From CAYWLQ01 sp964458775 (GTDB taxonomy: Bacteria; Myxococcota_A; Polyangia; JAAYKL01), in NCBI GenBank assembly GCA_964458775.1, contig CAYWLQ010000131.1:1-16469 (forward strand): 16,469 bases of DNA, given 5' to 3'. Each line of letters opens with the position of its first letter. Position 1 is the stretch's first letter. Position numbers and translations under genes: made by a program. Shown one piece after another: positions 7,324 through 13,344 of the stretch. The notes beneath the pieces are model-generated. The model did not search any database and was not told the DNA's origin. It worked only from the letters and a program-made list of their open reading frames with translations.

Positions 7324-8832
7324 ATGATCAGAAAGATACTTGTATGTATGGTGTCAATGTCTTTAAGTTTTATATTGGGCTGTGACAATAACGGCACAGT
7401 AACAGATGGCGATATAAGTACAGATGCACAGAGTTCTGATAATGACGAAGGCACCGATTCAAGCTCAACCATGGATGCAGATGCAGATACGGATACTGAC
7501 AGCGACGCGGATGCCGATGCTGATTCTGATAGCGATGCCGATGCTGACTCTGATGCTGATGCTGACTCTGATAGCGATGCCGATGCTGATTCTGATTCTG
7601 ATGCCGATACTGATTCTGATGCTGACTCTGATGCCGATGCTGACTCTGATAGCGATGCCGATGCTGATTCTGATGCTGATGCAGATACTGATACCGACAT
7701 AGATACGGATACAGATACCGACACAGACACCGACACAGATACCGACACAGACACCGACACAGATACCGACACAGATACCGACACAGACACCGACACAGAC
7801 ACCGACACAGATACAGATGCAGATACGGACAAAGTCATTGCAGAGTTTACTGATTGGCCGAACGGAAAAGATCCCTCTACTATTGGTAGACGCATGGCCA
7901 AAGAGTTTGAAGATGACGGCGTTTCCAGTCGACATTATGCGATCGCATGTACTTGGTACGGTTCACTTCAAGTTGCAAGGCTCATTGAAGATAAGCAACT
8001 TACCGACAGCCTTATTGGTAAGTATGCTTCTGCATTGGGAAATCCAATGGCCGAAATTACAGGCAACGGACATGTGGATAACAACGTGTGGGGTATTGTT
8101 CCTTTTGAGATTTATCTCAATAACAATGATTCGCGCTATTTGCAGGACGGACTTGCGCTTGCTGATCAGCAGGTAACGTATATCGATAGTCACATCAGGA
8201 TGGCAATTGATGATATGTTTATGATTACCGGTCTACAAATGCAGACGTATCGCTCAACAGGAGATACAAAATACCTAAATGTTGCAGCTTCGACTATGGT
8301 AAAATATTTAGACAGTCTTCAAAAAGACGACGGTTGCTTCTTTCAGCTTGCCAGTGTTACTCGGGGTAAGTGGGGACGCGGAAACGGTTGGTTTGCATCA
8401 GGTATGGCCGAAATTCTTAGGGAATTGGACTCTGACCACGAGCACTATCAACGGATACTAAAGGGGTATTTTGATATGATGGAAGGGCTGCTTAGATATC
8501 AAAAATCCTCAGGGCTTTGGCAGCAGGTAATTGATGTTGAAACCGGTGACAATTGGGATGAAACTTCCGGCAGTGCTATGTTTACATTTGCTTTCATTAC
8601 GGGAGTAAAGCTAGGTCTACTTGATGCTGCTACATATGCGCCCGCTGCTCGAAAAGCATGGCTTGCTCTAGCGGATTTGGTCGATTCAAACGGCAATTTA
8701 CGAAATGTCAGCCAATGGTGCTATGCACCCGGCGGTGATTCTGTTTCTTACTATCTCGGCCGTGCCAAAGAAACCGGCAATGATCATGGGCAAGCTCCGC
8801 TGCTTTGGGCAGCTGCGGCGTTGATGCGATAA
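7324..8832 (+). CDS. Stalked lipoprotein with GH105 unsaturated glycuronyl hydrolase domain
   Basis: Predicted to remove delta-4,5-unsaturated uronic acid from the non-reducing end of oligosaccharides made by a polysaccharide lyase. The start at 7324 has AAGGAG five bases upstream and gives a lipoprotein signal peptide (FILGC, Cys20); an in-frame ATG at 7300 lies before that site. The stalk covers residues 51-169 and the (alpha/alpha)6 domain about 172-502. Family motifs are IDDMFM (Asp296/297, catalytic acid position), WGRGNGW (350-356), SGLWQQV, ETSGSAM and DHGQAPLLWAAAALM near the C-terminus (His488). The W-x-RGNGW form favours GH105 over GH88. GH105 enzymes are usually cytoplasmic or periplasmic, so a long-stalked surface form is unusual. 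No classical lyase is in the window; the propeller protein encoded at 3545-5398 is the only candidate partner. Confidence 0.88.
   Translation: MIRKILVCMVSMSLSFILGCDNNGTVTDGDISTDAQSSDNDEGTDSSSTMDADADTDTDSDADADADSDSDADADSDADADSDSDADADSDSDADTDSDADSDADADSDSDADADSDADADTDTDIDTDTDTDTDTDTDTDTDTDTDTDTDTDTDTDTDTDTDTDADTDKVIAEFTDWPNGKDPSTIGRRMAKEFEDDGVSSRHYAIACTWYGSLQVARLIEDKQLTDSLIGKYASALGNPMAEITGNGHVDNNVWGIVPFEIYLNNNDSRYLQDGLALADQQVTYIDSHIRMAIDDMFMITGLQMQTYRSTGDTKYLNVAASTMVKYLDSLQKDDGCFFQLASVTRGKWGRGNGWFASGMAEILRELDSDHEHYQRILKGYFDMMEGLLRYQKSSGLWQQVIDVETGDNWDETSGSAMFTFAFITGVKLGLLDAATYAPAARKAWLALADLVDSNGNLRNVSQWCYAPGGDSVSYYLGRAKETGNDHGQAPLLWAAAALMR
7474..7830 (+). repeat. Asp-X stalk-coding tract, GH105 gene
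   Basis: About 119 residues. The first half is Asp-Ala/Ser built from repeated GATGCCGATGCTGA-type blocks. The second half, after one Asp-Ile, is more than twenty consecutive Asp-Thr pairs with highly homogeneous GACACAGAYACC codons, consistent with recent expansion. Confidence 0.95.
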
Positions 8833-8871
8833 CTTCAGCCGGCTCTCAAACGTCATCCCTGTTTTTTCACT

Positions 8872-9807
8872 TTACATATCAGGTCCCAATCGATGAAGTA
8901 TTGCTATATCCTCTTGTGTGAGCGCGCCCGACCATATTCGCACTTCGTTGTAGCTTGCGTTGGCAACGGGATCTCCCGGCGAATGCGATTTGCCGAGCCA
9001 ACAATCTAAATCTCTCATTCTGGAAAGCGTATCGGATGCTTCAAGAAAACCTGATGCTTCGCCTATATCAGGGGAATCGGAAGGTGCGGTATACCAAGTA
9101 ATGCGCATTGCGCCGTCCGTGCCTCCTTTGGGGTCAACAATCATTACAATGTGGAATTCCTGCCCGAGTGTATACGGTGCGTTCGTATCAAGTTGCGATA
9201 TTTTGCTTTCATCCCACCATCTTACAAGGTCGCTTTCTAGATTGGTTTCGTAGGTCCAGGTCATGTGCAGATATTCTATATTACTGGCACCGAACTCAAA
9301 AATACGTGAAAAATATTTTACACTCCATTGCGTGGCGAATAACTCAATGGTAATAGCTCCTCCGTTAAGTTCATTAAGTAAACGGGTGCCGAGTGAAATC
9401 CACTCAGCTTCGAGTTCGGCACCGCCGGTAAGGTAGATCTCATTTCCGTTTAGATATGCGTTGCCGCCTGCTGCGTCGGGAGGTGTTATGATAACGGCAT
9501 TACTATTGCCCACATCGTCTTTTAAATCTTCGTTAAATCTCCAGCGATGTACAAGAAAACCGCCGGTAATATCGGGTGTGATATTGCTGTCAGAATCTGA
9601 ATCGGTATCACTCTGTATTTGAGAGTCAGTATCACTCTGTATTTGAGAGTCGGTATCACTCTGTATTTGAGAGTCGGTATCACTCGTTGTGTAAGTGTCA
9701 GTATCGATATTGTGTTCTGCTCCATCAGCAACAGGAATGATTGTTTGACAGGCTAAAAAAAACATACACCAAAGACCGTTAAATTGTCGAAACATGTTTA
9801 TTCTCAT
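8872..9807 (-). CDS. Short-stalked lipoprotein with LamG/concanavalin A-like domain
   Basis: A probable surface lipoprotein with a carbohydrate-binding-type lectin fold; the substrate is unknown. The 311-residue protein starts MRINMFRQ with a hydrophobic run and Cys20 in F-L-A-C, a slightly atypical lipobox. Then come a short acidic stalk with three SDTDSQIQ repeats (about 41-75) and a LamG-like domain (about 82-311) with HRWRFNEDLKDDVG at its front and NEVRIWSGALTQEDI at its end, both typical of LamG_3/LamGL domains. The ATG overlaps the stop of the FecR gene by four bases (ATGA), so translation is coupled. No catalytic motif is seen. Being co-transcribed with the sigma/FecR pair, it may be the surface sensor or first target of that system (inference). 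It ends 39 bases from the convergent GH105 gene. Confidence 0.8.
   Translation of the reverse strand: MRINMFRQFNGLWCMFFLACQTIIPVADGAEHNIDTDTYTTSDTDSQIQSDTDSQIQSDTDSQIQSDTDSDSDSNITPDITGGFLVHRWRFNEDLKDDVGNSNAVIITPPDAAGGNAYLNGNEIYLTGGAELEAEWISLGTRLLNELNGGAITIELFATQWSVKYFSRIFEFGASNIEYLHMTWTYETNLESDLVRWWDESKISQLDTNAPYTLGQEFHIVMIVDPKGGTDGAMRITWYTAPSDSPDIGEASGFLEASDTLSRMRDLDCWLGKSHSPGDPVANASYNEVRIWSGALTQEDIAILHRLGPDM
9602..9685 (-). repeat. 24-bp tandem direct repeats in the LamG lipoprotein gene
   Basis: Three copies of a 24-bp unit at 9602-9625, 9626-9649 and 9650-9673 differ at a single position, and a fourth is partial (9674-9685). Each encodes SDTDSQIQ. The period is a multiple of three, so copy-number change keeps the frame. 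The unit mixes Gln/Ile into the Asp-X pattern, unlike the five long stalks. Confidence 0.92.
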
Positions 9808-11297
9808 TGTGTTGTTGTTGCTTTGTCAGAAACTTGTTTCAACAGCTCCCGCGCACGGTTGGCTATCGGTGTTCTGCCGTAATCTGCGACAATTTGATTA
9901 AGAAGTATTTTGGCGCGAGCATTTGCACCTGTTTTGATAAGAGCTTCTGCTTGCATAAGTCCGGCTTCAGGGCGGTTAGGTGCGTTTGCGGGCGTATGTT
10001 TCAGGTAGCTTTCAAAAAATTTCACAGCACCTTGGAAATCGTTGAGTTCTGTGAATGATAGCTCGCCTGCAAGATAATAAGCCCTGCCTGTGAATTTTTT
10101 GTCACCGGACTCTGACACTCGTTTGTAAGACTCCAGCGCTTTCCGGTGCTTGTTCTGTTTCTTTTGACAGGCTGCTAGTAGCATCAACACTTCAGAATCG
10201 TTCGGTGCTGCAAACAGGTAATCGCCAATCTCCTTTTCAGCTTTATTGGCATCGCCGTTGATTATGAGAGTTCTCCACTTCTCTATGTTTCGGCGAGGCG
10301 GCGAGTTTTTATGAACGCCTTCGATTCTTTTCTGTTCATCGAGGGAAGAAGTAATCGTTTGCGGCGTTTGATCATCTGCATTATTAGTTGGATCTGTTGT
10401 AGGCGCAAGGTCCTCAGACAACAATTTGGCTAATTTTTTCCGCTCTTGCTCGTCGGCCAACGTAGGCGGTGATGCAATATCTTGAGAAACGGTTATTGAG
10501 CTTCCTGCTTTTAGCTCAAAACGCCATTTTTCAGAAAATACTGAAACTATGCCTTTATCAACAAATACAGTGACGAGGTTGTTTTCGTCCATAGAGATGG
10601 AAAAACGAGTTCCGATGACATCAATAGAAGTTTTTCCGGCTCTCACAAGAAAACGTGAGTCTTTTGGTTTTGGAGATATTTCGAAGGCTGCTGTACCTTT
10701 AAATAATCGAATTTCGGTTTTTTTCGATTCTGCACGAACTACCTTCATTTGGCCTGAACTGTCCAATCCCCACTGATCTCCCTTTAGAGAGGCCAATATC
10801 CTGCCATTTAAAGGTGCTTCTATTATGTTTTCAGGTACACCTTTCACAATGCTTTTCGTTTTAATTCCATTTTCTATGGATACAGTTGAAAACTCAAGCT
10901 GTTCGGCTGCCGGATTTTCTGTTGTTGTTGAGTCTGTTTTGGTACTTAATTTCCCAATAGAAACATAATAGATAATTCCAAAAATACCAAACAGAACGGC
11001 TGCAGCGGCGGCAAAATAATAGATTTTTTGTGTATTGCGTTTCGAATTTTCATCGGATTCTATTGTTTCAAGAACAGATGCTACAAAAGCCGAAGGGTCA
11101 GTTCTCAGGTCTTTATTGTTGTTGTCTACAGAAATGACGGTTTCGATCCAAAGTTTATATTCTTGTTTTATCGATATCCATTGTTCAGCAGCTTCACGGC
11201 ATTTTTCACATTCGGCTAAATGATTCTCGAATGTACAAAGCAGGCCATGATCAAGCTTCCCGTCAAGATAAGTCTCCAATAGATTACAATATATCAT
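9804..11297 (-). CDS. Anti-sigma-type zinc finger / FecR / TPR transmembrane protein
   Basis: Probable membrane regulator of the ECF sigma factor encoded just upstream. The 497-residue protein has an N-terminal zf-HC2-like motif H26-x3-C30-x2-C33, typical of anti-sigma factors that hold the sigma factor in the cytoplasm. One transmembrane helix follows (about 92-112), then a FecR domain (about 175-275, with F-x-V-R-A-G and V-I-G-T-R-F), a low-complexity linker, and a C-terminal TPR/YbgF-like repeat region (about 335-490). The FecR and TPR parts should be outside the cytoplasmic membrane. The start overlaps the sigma stop by four bases (ATGA), and the stop overlaps the LamG gene start by four bases. 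Zinc finger, FecR and TPR fused in one chain is, to my knowledge, common in myxobacteria-like genomes. The signal and target promoters are unknown. Confidence 0.85.
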   Translation of the reverse strand: MIYCNLLETYLDGKLDHGLLCTFENHLAECEKCREAAEQWISIKQEYKLWIETVISVDNNNKDLRTDPSAFVASVLETIESDENSKRNTQKIYYFAAAAAVLFGIFGIIYYVSIGKLSTKTDSTTTENPAAEQLEFSTVSIENGIKTKSIVKGVPENIIEAPLNGRILASLKGDQWGLDSSGQMKVVRAESKKTEIRLFKGTAAFEISPKPKDSRFLVRAGKTSIDVIGTRFSISMDENNLVTVFVDKGIVSVFSEKWRFELKAGSSITVSQDIASPPTLADEQERKKLAKLLSEDLAPTTDPTNNADDQTPQTITSSLDEQKRIEGVHKNSPPRRNIEKWRTLIINGDANKAEKEIGDYLFAAPNDSEVLMLLAACQKKQNKHRKALESYKRVSESGDKKFTGRAYYLAGELSFTELNDFQGAVKFFESYLKHTPANAPNRPEAGLMQAEALIKTGANARAKILLNQIVADYGRTPIANRARELLKQVSDKATTTQ

Positions 11298-11878
11298 AGG
11301 AAACCTCCTTTGGGGTGTTCCGCCTTATTTGAGGAATACATTGAAACGCTCAGAGTTTTTCTGGCTCTGTGCAACCGAGTCCATACTGTTTTTACATTAA
11401 TGTTTAAGATTTCAGCGATCTCTTCGCCTGTAAAGCCCTCGACAGCATGTAATACCATTACATCGTGTTGTCCTTTGGGGAGCGATTTGAAAGCCTGAAT
11501 TAGATCATATCTTATATCTGCGTGTTTTAACGGTGAGTTAATAATGTGCAACCCAAGCGCTTCGATTTCTAAATGGTGTTTTTCGAGAAGGTTTCGGTGC
11601 AACCAATTGCGACGTTTGTCTCCTGCAGCTTTGTTAAGCGCAATGCCGTATAGCCAAGGCTTAAGCCTTTTGGAAATATCAAAAGATGGAGCAGCTTTGA
11701 TGAGAGCAACAAAAATATCGTGTATCAAAGCCTCTGCATCTGATGAACTAATATTGGGGATAACGCGACGAACAGCCGCTTCCGCCATATCTCGATATCG
11801 TTCATAGATCACCTTAAGTGCATCCATATCTCCGGTCTTCAGTTGATCCATCAACTCGTTATCAGAAAGGGACCCCAT
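11294..11878 (-). CDS. ECF-type RNA polymerase sigma factor
   Basis: A sigma-70 family extracytoplasmic-function regulator of about 194 residues. I chose the start at 11878 (MGSLSDNELMDQL), which matches usual ECF N-termini and has GGAAGGAAG about five bases upstream. An in-frame ATG at 11923 would add 15 Cys-containing residues and has AAGGAGGG at a short 3-4 base spacing; it cannot be excluded. Region 2 is seen as DAEALIHDIFVAL through KPWLYGIALNKA with the following basic D-K-R-R. Region 4 is LPKGQHDVMVLHAVEGF and a helix-turn-helix T-G-E-E-I-A-E-I-L-N-I with V-K-T-V-W-T-R-L-H-R-A-R. The chosen start lies inside the end of the upstream gene (17-base overlap) and the stop overlaps the FecR/anti-sigma gene, so all four genes form one coupled unit. 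Confidence 0.93.
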   Translation of the reverse strand: MGSLSDNELMDQLKTGDMDALKVIYERYRDMAEAAVRRVIPNISSSDAEALIHDIFVALIKAAPSFDISKRLKPWLYGIALNKAAGDKRRNWLHRNLLEKHHLEIEALGLHIINSPLKHADIRYDLIQAFKSLPKGQHDVMVLHAVEGFTGEEIAEILNINVKTVWTRLHRARKTLSVSMYSSNKAEHPKGGFL

Positions 11879-13109
11879 TGATCTTCCTTCCCGGCTTGGA
11901 CAATATGAGCAGATCACCTGCATAACCCTCCTTGACCGGATTTAATGCGACTTCCTCTGCTGTAGAGTATTCGCTCTGAGAGGGAAGAAGCTTCCGTTGT
12001 TTTTTTGTAAGCGTAATGATGACAGCGCATACAATATTCCATTCAATATATGGCGATTTATAGATGATAACTCTATCCGATGCACGCTCGAATACTTCCC
12101 TGTTAACCAGAATGCCCAACCCCGGCGTTAAAGAAAAAAACACATTATGACTAAGACTTATGCGCAAATCAAGGCTCGGAACTGCACGAAAGTTCCACCA
12201 GCTATCTTTTGATTGAGGGTTTAGGCCTATTGCAACAGAAGCTGTTTGCCATGGAACCTGTATACCTAAGTAGGGACCGAAGTTGACCGGACCGTTTCCC
12301 CAGTAATATCCCACACCCACACCGGGACGAAATCCATAAGTGCGCAGTGTTCCGTTTGAAACTATCGAAGACGGATTGGCAAATGCATCAAACGAAAAAA
12401 CCGCATATAGACCGGTTTGTCGGTGTAGACCGATTGCGATGCCCCCTCCAAAGAGGGGGAATATTGCTTGTTTCCGATCCTTCAACCGAGCGNNNNNNNN
12501 NNCTCCAAAGAGGATTGGGGATTGGGTTGTGCCTTCGAAACTGCCGGCTGTAACTGTGTGAAGAGAAAGAAGCGTTTGTCGGCCTTGGTGATGTACGGTT
12601 TCTGATTGGATGGGCGGTGATGCATTGCTTTCTTGTCGGTTCACGGGGGCGGCTTTGAGGTTAATATGAATTTCTTCCAACAGCAGACGAGCAGCAATTG
12701 CAAGTTCTCCTGCTATATCTTTTCCTGACAACTCTGCTCCTATGGAACGAAGAGTTGAACGGTCTGTTGTTGCGGCGAGTAAATTTAGCGTTACCTTGTT
12801 TTCTTTGGTCTGTTCCAACCAAATAACCGCTTCTACATCTGCGGTGACAGCCATCTGACGGATGTCTTCTATGTTTGCCAAGGAGCCGTTAGGTGATACA
12901 AGGGGCATGAATTGCGAAAGTATTGCATGATTGACAAGTTCTATTGCCAATTCATTTTTAAGCGTTTCTTGAAGTGTTGCTAACGTATCTGATTTAACAA
13001 ACAACATTAAGATAACCGGCTTAGAAGATACAGTATTGTCTTTACACAGAACTGATGCCGAAAACAAAAAAGACGATGTTATCATAAGAAAACTGATTAT
13101 TGAGCGCAT
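11862..13109 (-). CDS. Secreted protein, probable outer-membrane beta-barrel, upstream of ECF sigma (contains assembly gap)
   Basis: I do not recognise a named family. The 415-codon frame begins with a Sec-type signal peptide (MRSIISFLMITSSFLFSASV). An alpha/beta domain (about 30-155) follows, with V-I-L-M-L-F-V and VEAVIWLEQ segments. After a linker, residues ~200-370 show alternating hydrophobic, Gly- and aromatic-rich strands (GGGIAIGLH, GVGVGYYWGN, YLGIQVPWQ, PGLGILV), which look like an outer-membrane beta-barrel. Ten Ns fall inside the gene; the frame stays open through them, but true length and continuity are uncertain. It is the first gene of the sigma/FecR/LamG operon and its 3' end overlaps the sigma start. 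A role as outer-membrane partner in signalling is inference from position. The start at 13109 has only a weak site (GGACGAG). Confidence 0.65.
   Translation of the reverse strand: MRSIISFLMITSSFLFSASVLCKDNTVSSKPVILMLFVKSDTLATLQETLKNELAIELVNHAILSQFMPLVSPNGSLANIEDIRQMAVTADVEAVIWLEQTKENKVTLNLLAATTDRSTLRSIGAELSGKDIAGELAIAARLLLEEIHINLKAAPVNRQESNASPPIQSETVHHQGRQTLLSLHTVTAGSFEGTTQSPILFGXXXXARLKDRKQAIFPLFGGGIAIGLHRQTGLYAVFSFDAFANPSSIVSNGTLRTYGFRPGVGVGYYWGNGPVNFGPYLGIQVPWQTASVAIGLNPQSKDSWWNFRAVPSLDLRISLSHNVFFSLTPGLGILVNREVFERASDRVIIYKSPYIEWNIVCAVIITLTKKQRKLLPSQSEYSTAEEVALNPVKEGYAGDLLILSKPGRKINGVPF
12493..12502. other. Assembly gap (10 N) flanked by an 11-bp direct repeat
   Basis: Ten Ns interrupt the barrel-protein gene. 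CTCCAAAGAGG occurs on both sides, at 12446-12456 and 12503-12513, 57 bases apart. The repeat may have caused the assembly break, and the gap length is probably nominal. Confidence 0.95.
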
Positions 13110-13344
13110 ATAATTTCTCGTCCGTTACCGATGCTCTAGATTACGCGATTAGCTGCATATCTGCAAATAGTATACAAGAGTCAGATGCTGTATTATGATA
13201 AAAACATAAAGTATAAAAAAATATGGTTTTACAATTTTTTTACAATCCTTTTACTTTTGCGTGAACACTTTTTGTTCTCCCCAATCGTATCTTTTGTGTA
13301 GACGGCAAACGCCGTAAAAACCGGTACTATGAGGAGGGCCGATT
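13110..13344. promoter_or_regulatory. Divergent intergenic region between the sigma operon and the VWA/two-component operon
   Basis: This 235-base AT-rich region must carry promoters for both directions. A TATACT at about 13170-13175 on the minus strand is a possible -10 for the sigma operon, but no good -35 is at the right distance. For the plus strand, TATCTT at 13288-13293 is a weak -10 candidate. A short ACGGC-AAAC-GCCGT hairpin lies at 13302-13315, before the GAGGAGGG ribosome-binding site (13331-13338) of the VWA gene. No small ORF or RNA gene is evident. Confidence 0.4.
13228..13255 (+). promoter_or_regulatory. Three 11-bp-phased TTTACA direct repeats, candidate response-regulator operator
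   Basis: TTTACA (13228), TTTACA (13239) and TTTACT (13250) are spaced exactly 11 bases apart on one face of the helix. Direct repeats with 11-bp period are the usual binding pattern of OmpR/PhoB-family regulators; the sequence resembles the TT(A/T/C)ACA repeats of Bacillus PhoP. A kinase and response regulator are encoded downstream in the same direction, so autoregulation is plausible. In AT-rich DNA such repeats could also arise by chance. Confidence 0.4.

Noticed and set aside
8833..8871. Bidirectional intrinsic terminator between convergent genes
   Set aside because: AGCCGGCT has no loop and the T-run is not adjacent to a stem.
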